A DNA stretch of 38,403 nucleotides from Chloroflexota bacterium (GTDB lineage: Bacteria; Chloroflexota; Anaerolineae; UBA1429): NCBI GenBank assembly GCA_012841405.1, contig DUUT01000159.1, forward strand, positions 1 through 38,403. Direction: 5' to 3'. Positions 1-8,282 of this stretch are shown one piece after another. Numbering within the stretch: the first letter of the stretch is position 1; each line of letters opens with the position of its first letter. The notes beneath the pieces are model-generated. The model ran no database searches. It worked only from the letters and a program-made list of their open reading frames with translations, and was not told the origin of the DNA. The position numbers were made by a program, and so were the translations under genes.

Positions 1-2
1 CC

Positions 3-66
3 CATGGGGCGCCTCCTGACACACGAATGGTCGGCAAACCAAGTGTGCCACAGGAAGCGCCCCATG
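3..66. repeat. Imperfect long inverted repeat at the window edge
   Basis: Positions 3-12 (CATGGGGCGC) pair exactly with 57-66. After one mismatch, 14-18 pair with 51-55, and 20-24 with 43-47 across a small internal loop. The arms enclose about 18 nt. No T-tract follows on the plus strand, so a classical intrinsic terminator is not supported. It may be the end structure of a transcript from the left or a dispersed repeat. Confidence 0.6.
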
Positions 67-120
67 TCACCTCGTTATTTGAAAGGTATTGGTTCTAGGG
101 GGCGTTGGTAGGAGGCAGCG

Positions 121-174
121 GACGCATGAATGCGTCACGAGAAAGCGGTGGCACGGAGTAACGCGTTTACGCGT
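121..174. promoter_or_regulatory. Two small palindromes upstream of the radical SAM gene
   Basis: GACGCAT at 121-127 is followed after 2 nt by its perfect inverse at 130-136. Further on, ACGCGT occurs twice (161-166 and 169-174) separated by TT. Both lie between the window edge and the start at 245, where an operator or promoter would be expected. I could not find a convincing -35/-10 pair here, so a regulatory role is inference. Confidence 0.3.
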
Positions 175-244
175 CATCGTTGCACGACTGTTCCTTGGAA
201 GGGACGATCGCTTGCGTTGCCTGCGTGATACCGGAAGGACGGGG

Positions 245-1669
245 ATGCCCGATCACGACGGACCTATGGACCTGCAGCGTTTCGCCGCCGAATTGGTGGG
301 CGCGACGCGGGAGTATATCTACATCCGGCCCGAGGATGGGCTGATCATCCTGCGGCCGAACCGGCTGCACCACTTGAATGAGACGGCCACGCTGATGCTC
401 GACCGTCTGTACGGCGACCCCGAGGGGCCCAACGTCGAGCGGGTGGTGGCCGAGGTGGCGGCGCGCTATGGTGTCGAGGCTGAGCGCGTCCGCGGCGATC
501 TGCGCAACCTGCTTATCAGCATCTCGGCGCTGCTCAATGACGCCGTGTGCGGTGCGCCGAGCGTGCGCCAGACGGCGTTCGGCAGCCACCGGCGGGAACT
601 GCCGGTGCTGTCCGAGATCGCCCTCACCTATCGCTGCCAGAATCGCTGCACCTTTTGCTATGCCGATGCGCCCGAGCGCGGGCGCGAGGTGAGCGAGATG
701 ACCACCGCAGAGGTGCGCATCATCATCGAGCGCCTCTACGATGAGGCGCGCTGTCCCACCGTATCGTTCACCGGCGGCGAGCCCACCCTGCGCCCCGATC
801 TGCCGGAGCTGGTGCGCTATGCCAAGGGCAAGGAGATGCGCGTCAACCTGATCACCAACGGCGTGCTTTGCGCCGATGAGGGGTACGTGGGGACGCTGGC
901 CGATGCGGGCCTCGACTCGGCGCAGGTAAGCGTCGAGGGGCACTGCGCCGCGGTCCACGACGCCATCACCCAGCACCCCGGCTCGTGGGAGCGCGCGGTG
1001 CAGGCGGTGCGCACCTTGCGCGCCGCGGGCATCCACACCCACACGAATACCACCATCTGCGGCGGGAACCGCGCGCACCTCCTCGAGCTCGTCGACTTTA
1101 TCGCTGAGGACCTGGGCAGCGACTACTTTTCCATGAACATGGTCATCCGTACGGGCACGGCGTTGGCCAATCCGCAGGATGATGTCCGCTACAGCGATAT
1201 CGGCGGCATCATTCGGGCGGTGCAAGAGCGGGCGCGGGAGCGCGGGGTGCGTTTCGTGTGGTACTCCCCCGTGCCCTACTGCCTCTTCAACCCGGTACAG
1301 GCGGGGTTGGGCTCCAAGTCGTGCGCATGCGTCGATGGCCTCATCTCGGTGAGCCCCTCGGGAGAGCTGCTGCCGTGCTCCAGCTTTGAGCGCGGGATTG
1401 GCGATCTGCTGCACCGCCCCTTTGAGGAGGTGTGGTACTCGCGGACGGCGCGCTACTGGCGCCACAAGGAGTTCATCCCGCCGCTCTGCCAGCGCTGCGA
1501 GATCCGCGACATCTGCTGCGGGGCGTGCCCCCTCTACTGGGACGAGCGCGGAAGCCTGCGGGAGCTCGAGCCTGTGGCGCCCGGCGGGCCGTTCTGGGCC
1601 GACGCCGTGTGGCGCCTCAAAAGGGCGCTCTGGTCGGGTACCCACGGAGTTGGGCTGTCGAAACGCTGA
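245..1669 (+). CDS. Radical SAM/SPASM protein with N-terminal PqqD-like domain
   Basis: A 474-residue protein. Residues about 20-100 resemble the PqqD fold, a peptide-binding RRE-like domain. The radical SAM core starts near residue 120 and has the CX3CX2C cluster motif at Cys131, Cys135 and Cys138, followed by a TGGEPTL motif. The C-terminus is Cys-rich (CAC, then LPCSS, then CQRCEIRDICCGACP), as in SPASM domains that bind auxiliary Fe-S clusters. Proteins with this architecture usually modify ribosomally made peptides or proteins, as PqqE-like maturases do; the substrate here is unknown. The ATG at 245 is chosen because GGAAGGA at 233-239 sits five bases upstream; the frame is open back to a TTG at 89, but that part looks unlike protein. 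The next gene begins 15 bases after the stop, so the two are probably cotranscribed. Confidence 0.88.
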   Translation: MPDHDGPMDLQRFAAELVGATREYIYIRPEDGLIILRPNRLHHLNETATLMLDRLYGDPEGPNVERVVAEVAARYGVEAERVRGDLRNLLISISALLNDAVCGAPSVRQTAFGSHRRELPVLSEIALTYRCQNRCTFCYADAPERGREVSEMTTAEVRIIIERLYDEARCPTVSFTGGEPTLRPDLPELVRYAKGKEMRVNLITNGVLCADEGYVGTLADAGLDSAQVSVEGHCAAVHDAITQHPGSWERAVQAVRTLRAAGIHTHTNTTICGGNRAHLLELVDFIAEDLGSDYFSMNMVIRTGTALANPQDDVRYSDIGGIIRAVQERARERGVRFVWYSPVPYCLFNPVQAGLGSKSCACVDGLISVSPSGELLPCSSFERGIGDLLHRPFEEVWYSRTARYWRHKEFIPPLCQRCEIRDICCGACPLYWDERGSLRELEPVAPGGPFWADAVWRLKRALWSGTHGVGLSKR

Positions 1670-1684
1670 GGGATGGAGGTGCAT

Positions 1685-2866
1685 ATGGCGGCCACGCGCG
1701 GGCGAACCTACCGCATGTCGCTGCGCGACTTTTACCGCTACCTTGAGGACAAGCGCTCCGAGTTGGCGGCGTGCTACAAGGACGTGGAGGAAGTGCAGTT
1801 CGAGTTCAACGAGATCTTTCGCCAGGAGATGGCCGCCTGGCAGGAGGCCGTGTCCTACTGCTTTCCTCGCATGGTGACCCAGCGGGACGAGCTGCCGGCC
1901 GACCTCGTGCAGCGCATCGACCGCACCGAGGAGGAGGAGCGCGCGCGCATCCGCGCCGAGATCGCCGACCTCGAGGCCAAGGTCGCTGCCCTGCAGGAGC
2001 GCTCCGATGCCCTGTTGCGTGAGGGACAGGAGGCCACGGAGCGCCTCAAGCGCATGAACCCAGAGCTCGATGCGCGGGAGGAGGAGCTCAAGGCGCGCAT
2101 GGCCGCCTACCAGACGGAGTACGCCGAGGTCTATGAGCAGCTCGAACGGCTGGAATCGCCTCTGGCCTGGCTGACGCGGGGGGGCGCACTGCGCGCCCTG
2201 CGGCGCGAGCAGGCGCGCATCAAGCGCGAACAGGCCCTCACGCTGAACGAGCTGCGCCAGGTGCGCGAGGAGTGGACGACACGCCTCCAAGAAGTCAGCG
2301 ACGCGCAGTCCGCGCTGCGCGAGCAGTGGCAGCAGGCGAGCGTCGAGCTGGCCGAGGCGCAGGCGCGCCTCGAGCACCTGCAGACCAACCTCGATGCCCT
2401 GGCCCAACAGGCGGGACTGCAGCGCGTCCTTGAGGAGCTGGAGGAGGCGCCGGCGGTGCCCGGCGAGTTTGGCGCCAAGCTCGCCGAGGTGGCGGCCCGC
2501 AACCGGACGCGGCGCGAATACGAAGAGGGCCTCGCCGCGGTGGCCGAAACCCTGGGCCTCACCAAGGGCGTGGGGGAGGGCCTGGCGCGCTTTCAGCGGA
2601 GCGTCGGCACCGTCCTCGAAGAGCAGCGGCGCTACAACCTCAAGTCGGTACAGGTCACTCTCCCCGCCGCTGTGGTGGCCACCAACGAGATCTGGTCGCA
2701 GCTGGGGGCCAAGGTGCGCGACGAGAAGGCGATGGGGCGCGATCCGCTGGCGTTCAGCCGGATCGTCAAGGGCTACATCAGCGAGTACCTCTCGGACGCG
2801 CAGATCCAGTCCCTCTTTGAGACCATGGGTGAGGCGCTGAACCGCGCCACCAAAGCCTGGGGCTGA
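1685..2866 (+). CDS. Long coiled-coil protein of unknown function
   Basis: A 393-residue protein. Residues about 70-270 are dominated by Glu, Arg, Gln, Ala and Leu in heptad-like spacing, predicting one long coiled coil briefly interrupted near residue 155 (SPLAWLTRGG). The N-terminal 65 residues and C-terminal 90 residues look globular. There is no signal peptide or membrane segment, so it should be cytoplasmic. The start at 1685 has GGAGG at 1675-1679; an in-frame ATG at 1673 lies on top of that site and is less likely. It follows the radical SAM gene by 15 bases and is probably in its operon, so it could be a partner, scaffold or substrate. I do not recognise a family and assign no function. 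Confidence 0.85.
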   Translation: MAATRGRTYRMSLRDFYRYLEDKRSELAACYKDVEEVQFEFNEIFRQEMAAWQEAVSYCFPRMVTQRDELPADLVQRIDRTEEEERARIRAEIADLEAKVAALQERSDALLREGQEATERLKRMNPELDAREEELKARMAAYQTEYAEVYEQLERLESPLAWLTRGGALRALRREQARIKREQALTLNELRQVREEWTTRLQEVSDAQSALREQWQQASVELAEAQARLEHLQTNLDALAQQAGLQRVLEELEEAPAVPGEFGAKLAEVAARNRTRREYEEGLAAVAETLGLTKGVGEGLARFQRSVGTVLEEQRRYNLKSVQVTLPAAVVATNEIWSQLGAKVRDEKAMGRDPLAFSRIVKGYISEYLSDAQIQSLFETMGEALNRATKAWG

Positions 2867-2949
2867 GGGCGACATGGTGCTTTGCGGCGCAGCGTGCGGC
2901 GCCGAGGTGGCGATCCTCGGGCTGCGAGATCGATGAATGGAGCACACGC

Positions 2950-3441
2950 ATGAAGAAATTGGGCGCCTCGGTCGTCGTGCTGTTGTCGATCCCGTTCTTT
3001 ATCGTCGGGATCCTCTTTCTCATTGCTTCGGTATCCCAGGCCAGCCGCATTTTCGTGGCGCTGGTCTTTTTGGCCATCGGCGTCTTTTTGCTCGTCGTGG
3101 GGTTGCGGCGGCTGCGGCGGCTCGCCGAGATCAGCCCGGAGGCGCTCAAGACGGGCGCCATCGAGCTGGCACGGCGCCTCAACGGCGAGTTGACGGTGGC
3201 CCAGTTCCGTGCGGAGTACCGTATCTCGGAGGAGCAGGCCACCGCCGTGCTGGAAGAGATGGTCGCCGAGGGCGCGGCCGAGCGTGAGCAGCGTGAGCAG
3301 CGCGTCGTATACGTCGTCACCGGCCTGTTGCCTGCCATGGTGCAAAAGCGCTGCCCGTACTGTGGCGCCGAGCTCCCCGTGCGTACCGCGCTGCGCAAGT
3401 GCCCGAACTGCGGCGGACAGCTCGAACTGACCAAGACGTGA
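2950..3441 (+). CDS. Small membrane protein with C-terminal zinc ribbon
   Basis: A 163-residue protein with two adjacent hydrophobic segments (about residues 5-28 and 33-52) forming a hairpin in the membrane. A basic stretch (RRLRRL) suggests the rest is cytoplasmic. The middle, about residues 60-125, is helical and resembles a winged-helix unit. The C-terminus has paired CPYCG and CPNCGG motifs, a zinc ribbon. GGAG at 2939-2942 lies upstream of the ATG. Its stop overlaps the next start by one base (TGATG at 3439-3443), so it is translationally coupled to the lipoprotein metallopeptidase. The function is unknown; zinc-ribbon membrane proteins of this size are often sensors or assembly factors. 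Confidence 0.8.
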   Translation: MKKLGASVVVLLSIPFFIVGILFLIASVSQASRIFVALVFLAIGVFLLVVGLRRLRRLAEISPEALKTGAIELARRLNGELTVAQFRAEYRISEEQATAVLEEMVAEGAAEREQREQRVVYVVTGLLPAMVQKRCPYCGAELPVRTALRKCPNCGGQLELTKT

Positions 3442-5444
3442 TGGCACCGCGGCGACGGGCCGCGCCCCTGGCCGCAGCGCTGGCTCTGTGTGCGGCCCTC
3501 CTGCTCGTGCTGGCCGGCTGTGCTCCCGCGGTGGGGCCAGCGCGACCCGGCCCGCCCGCGGCCCGCGGCACGCCCACGGGGGCCGTCGCTCCACCATTGC
3601 CTCGCGCCACGCCGACCCCGTCCCTTCCCCAGCGACTGGCGACGGCCGCCATGCCGGCGCGGGATTACGTGGCGTTGGTGGCCGCCTTTGGCGACCACGC
3701 CGAGCCCATCCCCCGGGTGGTGCGTACGGCGCCGGCACCACTCGCTGAGGGCGACGCGCGGCGCTTTTGGTTGGGCGATGCCGATACCTCGCACACCTAT
3801 GCTATCACCGCCACCCTGGTCGTGCTCTCGCAGCACACCCAGATGTGGGTCGAGGAGGGCGTGGCGATGGATCGCGAGGCGCTGGCCGCCTCGGCACGTA
3901 CCTTTGATGCCCACACCTACCCGACGCTCCGCCAGGCGTTCGGGCCCGAATGGAACCCCGGCGTCGACGGCGACCCGCGCATCGTGATCCTCAACGCGCG
4001 CTTTGGCGGCGCCATCGGCTACTTTTTCAGCGCCCACGAGTACACACGCCTCGCCAACCCCTACAGCAACGAGGCCGAGATGGTGTTCATGAACGTCGCC
4101 GTGCTCGCGCCCGGCACGGCGGCCTACGATGCCGTGCTCGCCCACGAGTTTCAGCACATGATCCATTGGCACCTGGACAGCAACGAGGATGCCTGGCTCA
4201 GCGAGGGCGCCTCCGAGCTGGCGGAGGCGCTGACCGGTTTCGGCAGCGATGGCGGGACGGTCGCCGCGTTTGCCGCCGCCCCCGACGTGCAGCTGAACAC
4301 CTGGGGTGGGGAGGAGGCAGCCGCCCACTATGGCGCTGCGTACCTCATGATGCGCTACCTCCTGGAGCAGCTCGGCGCGGATGCCGTGCGCGCCATTGTG
4401 CAGAGCCCCGCGAACGGCATCGCCTCCATCGACGAGGTGTTGGCGGCGCAGGGCGACGGCCAGATCTTTGCCGACCTGTTCGCTGACTGGGTGGTGGCCA
4501 ACGCCCTCGATCGGCCGGATGTTGCCGATGGGCGCTATGGCTACCGCGGCGTCGACCTGCGCGCCGAGCCGGTAACGCGCCTCGACGCCGCGACGGCCGA
4601 TGGCGCTGCCTGGGAAGAGACGGTGGCCCAATACGCCGCGGACTATTATGCCGTCGCCGCGCCCCCCGAGGGCGGCCGCCTGCACCTGACGTTCGAGGGC
4701 CAGCCGACGGTGCGCCTCGTGCCGAATGCGCCGCCCGGGGGGCGCTACCAGTGGTGGTCGCATCGCGGCGACTCCAGCCACTCCACCCTGGAGCGTACCC
4801 TGGACCTCACGGCGGTGACGTCGGCGGCGCTGGCCTTTGACCTGTGGTACGACATCGAGGCGGGGTGGGACTATGCCTACGTGCGCGCCTCGACGGACGG
4901 GGGGCACACGTGGGACGCCCTGCGCGGCACGCACATGAGCGCCTACAACCCCAACGGCAACGCTCTGGCGCCGGGCTATACGGGGGTATCGGGGACGGAC
5001 CCCCTGGAGGGCGATGCGGAGGCGGACCCGGTCTGGGTGCGTGAAAGGATCGACCTGACGCCCTACGCCGGGCAGCGCGTGCTCCTGCGGTTCGACTATG
5101 TCACCGACGACGCCGTGAACGCCCCGGGGCTCTGCCTCGACAACCTGGAGGTGCGCGCCATCGGCTGGTCGGACGATGTGGAGGCGGGCGAGGAGGGCTG
5201 GCGCGCCGCGGGGTTTGTGCGGCACGACAATGTCTTGCCACAGGGCTGGATCGTGCAGGCCATCGTGCCGGGGGAGCCGCCGCGCGTCGAGCGGCTGGCC
5301 GTCAGCGCGGATGGTCGCGGCGCGTGGCGGCTGCCGCCCGTTGGGGAGGGCGGAGAGGACCTCATCCTCGCCATCTCGGCTCTGGCCCCCACCACCACCG
5401 AGCGCGCGGCGTACGCGTTGCGCCTGCGCGTGGAGTGCGACTGA
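3441..5444 (+). CDS. Secreted lipoprotein metallopeptidase, immune-inhibitor-A-like
   Basis: A 667-residue lipoprotein. The N-terminus (RRR, then a hydrophobic run ending LAGC) is a type II signal peptide with the lipidated Cys at residue 27, so it is exported and anchored to the membrane. A Pro/Thr/Ala-rich linker follows. The HEXXH zinc motif HEFQHMIH starts at residue 235, and the later LSEGASELAE supplies a candidate glutamate third ligand. The C-terminal half resembles the beta-sandwich region of immune inhibitor A (M6-type) proteins: WWSHRGDSSHSTLER, then a segment on 'STDGGHTWDAL', then LCLDNLEV. The start at 3441 overlaps the previous stop and gives the complete signal peptide. It probably degrades extracellular protein; a link to peptide maturation by the upstream radical SAM protein is only a possibility. 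Confidence 0.85.
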   Translation: MAPRRRAAPLAAALALCAALLLVLAGCAPAVGPARPGPPAARGTPTGAVAPPLPRATPTPSLPQRLATAAMPARDYVALVAAFGDHAEPIPRVVRTAPAPLAEGDARRFWLGDADTSHTYAITATLVVLSQHTQMWVEEGVAMDREALAASARTFDAHTYPTLRQAFGPEWNPGVDGDPRIVILNARFGGAIGYFFSAHEYTRLANPYSNEAEMVFMNVAVLAPGTAAYDAVLAHEFQHMIHWHLDSNEDAWLSEGASELAEALTGFGSDGGTVAAFAAAPDVQLNTWGGEEAAAHYGAAYLMMRYLLEQLGADAVRAIVQSPANGIASIDEVLAAQGDGQIFADLFADWVVANALDRPDVADGRYGYRGVDLRAEPVTRLDAATADGAAWEETVAQYAADYYAVAAPPEGGRLHLTFEGQPTVRLVPNAPPGGRYQWWSHRGDSSHSTLERTLDLTAVTSAALAFDLWYDIEAGWDYAYVRASTDGGHTWDALRGTHMSAYNPNGNALAPGYTGVSGTDPLEGDAEADPVWVRERIDLTPYAGQRVLLRFDYVTDDAVNAPGLCLDNLEVRAIGWSDDVEAGEEGWRAAGFVRHDNVLPQGWIVQAIVPGEPPRVERLAVSADGRGAWRLPPVGEGGEDLILAISALAPTTTERAAYALRLRVECD

Positions 5445-5458
5445 GCGACGGTCGGCGC

Positions 5459-6847
5459 TCAGGGCGTCTCCAGAACCTCCTGGAGGCGCGTCGCCAACGC
5501 CGGCTCCTCGCGGGGGAGGACGGTGCGCAGATCGAGCAGGAGGCGATCATCCTGGACGCGCGCGACGACGGCCGGGTCGCCGCGGCGCAGGGCACGGGCG
5601 GCGTCACTGGGGGCGTCCACGGCGACGGCGATGAGCGCCGTGGGCAACGACTCTTCGGGCAGCGAGCCGCCGCCGATCATCGCCTGCCCGGGAACGACCG
5701 TGCAGCGGGCGCCCACCGGCCCCAGGGCGGCGATGAGGGCGTGGGCGCGCGCCGCGATCTCGTCGGCTGTGGCCGCCATCATGCGCCAGATGGGGATCTC
5801 GCGGGTCGCCTCGCCCCTGACATAGTGCAGCAGGTTGGCCTGAATCCCCGCGATGGTCGTCTTGTCCACCCGCAGGGCGCGCGTCAGCGGGTGGCGCCGC
5901 AGCTGCGCGATGAGGTCGGCGCGTCCCACGATGATGCCCGCCTGGGGTCCCCCGAGGAGCTTGTCACCGCTAAAGGTGACGAGATCGGCGCCGGTGGCCA
6001 CGCTCTCTTGCACCGTTGGCTCGTGCGGCAGGCCGTAGGGCGCCGTGTCGAGGAGGGTGCCGCTCCCCAGGTCGTCGATGAGCAGCAGTCCCCGCTCGTG
6101 GGCGAGCGCCACGAGCTCGCTGAGGGGGGGCTGGTGGGCAAAGCCGATGACGCGAAAGTTGCTCGCGTGCACGCGCATCAGTGCTGCCGTCTCCTCGCCG
6201 ATGGCGGCTTGGTAGTCGCGCGTGTAGGTGCGGTTGGTGGTGCCCACCTCGACGAGGCGGACGCCACTCTGCGCCATGACCTCGGGGATGCGGAACCCGC
6301 CACCGATCTCGACGAGTTGCCCTCGCGAGATGATCACCTCGCGGCCCTGGGCGAGCGCCGAGAGGGCCAGCAGCACGGCGCCGGCGTTGTTGTTCACCAG
6401 CAGGCCCGCCTCGGCCCCGGTGAGGCGGCGCAGGAGCGCCTCGGCGTGGTCGTAGCGCGAGCCGCGCTCGCCGGCGTCGAGGTCGTACTCCAGGTTGCTA
6501 TAGCCCTCGCCGGCACGGCGCATGGCGTCGAGGGTTGCCTCGCTCAGTGGAGCCCGCCCGAGGTTCGTCTGGAGGATCACGCCGGAGGCGTTGATCACCG
6601 GGCGGAGCGAGGGTTGGACGACGGCGCGCAGGCGGGCGGCGATGTCGGCCCACAAGGCCTCGTCTCCAGCGTACGCCCTCCCGGCGAGGATGCGCCGGCG
6701 CTCGGCCTCCAGCGCCTCGCGGCAGATCGCTACGACGAGATCGCGCCCCAGCGTCGCCATCCACTGGGACGCCTCCGCACTGTGCAAGAGACTGTCGACC
6801 GCCGGCAGGCGCCGGAGAGCGTGGTGGCTAGATCTCGTCCCAGCCAT
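5459..6847 (-). CDS. selA: L-seryl-tRNA(Sec) selenium transferase
   Basis: A 462-residue PLP enzyme that converts Ser-tRNA(Sec) to Sec-tRNA(Sec) using selenophosphate in the cytoplasm. The N-terminus (LRRLPAVDSLLHS) matches the family tRNA-binding domain. The core has INASGVILQTNLGRAPLS, then VNNNAGAVLL, and the PLP lysine in SGDKLLGG (Lys296). The length equals the usual size. The ATG at 6847 lies inside the end of the upstream alkyltransferase-like gene (20-base overlap), which suggests translational coupling. The gene is last in the guaA-to-selA run and converges on the metallopeptidase gene with a 14-base gap. No selB, selD, tRNA-Sec or obvious selenoprotein is visible here, so the rest of the pathway must be elsewhere. 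Confidence 0.96.
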   Translation of the reverse strand: MAGTRSSHHALRRLPAVDSLLHSAEASQWMATLGRDLVVAICREALEAERRRILAGRAYAGDEALWADIAARLRAVVQPSLRPVINASGVILQTNLGRAPLSEATLDAMRRAGEGYSNLEYDLDAGERGSRYDHAEALLRRLTGAEAGLLVNNNAGAVLLALSALAQGREVIISRGQLVEIGGGFRIPEVMAQSGVRLVEVGTTNRTYTRDYQAAIGEETAALMRVHASNFRVIGFAHQPPLSELVALAHERGLLLIDDLGSGTLLDTAPYGLPHEPTVQESVATGADLVTFSGDKLLGGPQAGIIVGRADLIAQLRRHPLTRALRVDKTTIAGIQANLLHYVRGEATREIPIWRMMAATADEIAARAHALIAALGPVGARCTVVPGQAMIGGGSLPEESLPTALIAVAVDAPSDAARALRRGDPAVVARVQDDRLLLDLRTVLPREEPALATRLQEVLETP

Positions 6848-7136
6848 AGATCCTCAAATCGATGTAACCGTTCGCGTCGAACACGATCCCCTCGTCTTCC
6901 AGTAGGCTACGGTGTAGCGCCGCATGATTGGCGTGGCACCCCCCACTGATGGCTCCGTGGGCGTTCACCACCCGGTGCCACGGCAATCCCTCCGGGCAGT
7001 GGCGCAGTGCCCACCCCACCGTCCGCGCGCCGCGCGGCAGGCCGACGGCCATGGCGATCTGGCCATAGGTCACGACGCGGCCCGCCGGCACGCGCGCCAA
7101 CACCGCATAGATCCGTGCAAAGACCTCACTGCCCAT
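6828..7136 (-). CDS. Alkyltransferase-like protein (ATL), MGMT fold without the catalytic Cys
   Basis: A 102-residue protein matching the C-terminal DNA-binding domain of O6-methylguanine-DNA methyltransferase (VPAGRVVTYGQIA, then GARTVGWALRHCP). The reactive PCHR motif reads PWHRVVN, with Trp in place of Cys, which is the hallmark of ATL proteins such as E. coli Atl/YbaZ. These bind O6-alkylguanine and hand the lesion to nucleotide excision repair rather than removing the alkyl group. The ATG at 7136 gives the normal family start; the frame extends to 7244 but only with non-family sequence that runs into tsaD. It lies 46 bases after tsaD and overlaps selA by 20 bases. Confidence 0.9.
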   Translation of the reverse strand: MGSEVFARIYAVLARVPAGRVVTYGQIAMAVGLPRGARTVGWALRHCPEGLPWHRVVNAHGAISGGCHANHAALHRSLLEDEGIVFDANGYIDLRIYGWDEI

Positions 7137-7182
7137 GGCACCCCTCGTCTGCGTGGGACTGTCGCCGCCAGCGGCCCGCGGC

Positions 7183-8271
7183 TTATACCAGCCGGAGACT
7201 CGGCGCCACGTCAAGCGACAGATCCGAGCGCTTGCCCGCCACATAGAGGTGGTAACCGGCCATGGCGACCATGGCGGCGTTATCGGTGCAGAAACGGATG
7301 GGAGGAAAGCGCACGGGCACCGGCAACCGCCGGCGCATCTCGGCGCGCAGCAGGGCGTTGGCGGCCACCCCGCCGGCGACGAGCACCTGCACGGCGTCGT
7401 GGTGCTCCACGGCCTGGACGGTCTTGGTCACCAGGGCGTCGACGACGGCCGCCTGAAAGCTGGCGGCGAGGTCAGCGATGGGCAGGCCATCGCCCGCGCC
7501 CTCCAGGCTCGCCTCGGCGAGCGTTTCGCCGCGGTCGGCGACCTCTTCTCCCCGGGCACGGCGCAGCTCTTGCACCAGGCGCAGCACTGCCGTCTTGAGG
7601 CCGCTGAAGGAAAAGTCGTACGGGCCCACATCGAGCGCCCGCGGCAGGTCGTAGGCCGTCGGGTCACCCTCGGCGGCGGCGCGTTGGATGGAGGGGCCGC
7701 CGGGGTAGTCTAGCCCCAGCAGGCGCGCCACCTTGTCAAAGGCCTCGCCGGCGGCGTCGTCGATGGTGCGTCCCAGCAGGACATAATCGTGGTGCTCGCG
7801 CATGAGGATGAGGTCCGTATGGCCGCCGGAGACGATGAGGCACACGAGCGGGAGGGGTGGGGGCACAAAGGCCGCATCGGCCTGCCCCGACGCGTCGTCC
7901 GTCGGCAGCCAGTTGGCATAGATGTGCGACTCGAGGTGGTTGACACCGATGAGCGGGATGCCGTGCGCCAGGGCGAGTCCCTTGGCGGCGTTCAGCCCCA
8001 CGAGGAGCGACCCCGCCAGCCCCGGCCCCTCGGTGACGGCGATGGCGTCGAGGTCGGACCACGCTTTCCCCGCCTGCTCCATCGCCTCGCGGATCACGGG
8101 GGTGATGGCCAACACGTGCTGGCGCGAGGCCATCTCGGGGAACACGCCGCCGTAGCGGCGGTGCAGCTCAATCTGCGAAGCGACGACGTTCGAGCGCAGC
8201 GTGCGGCCGTCCTCGACGACGGCGGCTGCCGTCTCGTCACACGATGTTTCGATGCCCAGGATGGTGATCAT
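7183..8271 (-). CDS. tsaD: tRNA N6-adenosine threonylcarbamoyltransferase
   Basis: A 362-residue member of the TsaD/Kae1 family that transfers the threonylcarbamoyl group to A37 of ANN-decoding tRNAs, working with TsaB and TsaE. It has the N-terminal ASKHA motif [16 protein letters not shown], the metal-binding HLESH (His112 and His116), and [11 protein letters not shown] short Ala/Pro/Asp-rich insertion sits between the metal site and the VSGGH motif. The stop of the propeller gene upstream is 11 bases before this ATG, so the two are almost certainly cotranscribed. tsaB and tsaE are not in the window. Confidence 0.97.
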   Translation of the reverse strand: MITILGIETSCDETAAAVVEDGRTLRSNVVASQIELHRRYGGVFPEMASRQHVLAITPVIREAMEQAGKAWSDLDAIAVTEGPGLAGSLLVGLNAAKGLALAHGIPLIGVNHLESHIYANWLPTDDASGQADAAFVPPPLPLVCLIVSGGHTDLILMREHHDYVLLGRTIDDAAGEAFDKVARLLGLDYPGGPSIQRAAAEGDPTAYDLPRALDVGPYDFSFSGLKTAVLRLVQELRRARGEEVADRGETLAEASLEGAGDGLPIADLAASFQAAVVDALVTKTVQAVEHHDAVQVLVAGGVAANALLRAEMRRRLPVPVRFPPIRFCTDNAAMVAMAGYHLYVAGKRSDLSLDVAPSLRLV

Positions 8272-8282
8272 GCTCTCTCACT

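Noticed and set aside
167..2947. 926-residue open frame on the minus strand
   Set aside because: It is antisense to the radical SAM and coiled-coil genes, rich in Arg/His/Ala/Leu, and has no domain. High G+C opens the opposite strand.
2778..5225. 815-residue minus-strand open frame
   Set aside because: It is antisense to the metallopeptidase gene, whose signal peptide and HEXXH motif identify the real strand.
5324..6949. 541-residue plus-strand open frame
   Set aside because: It is antisense to selA.
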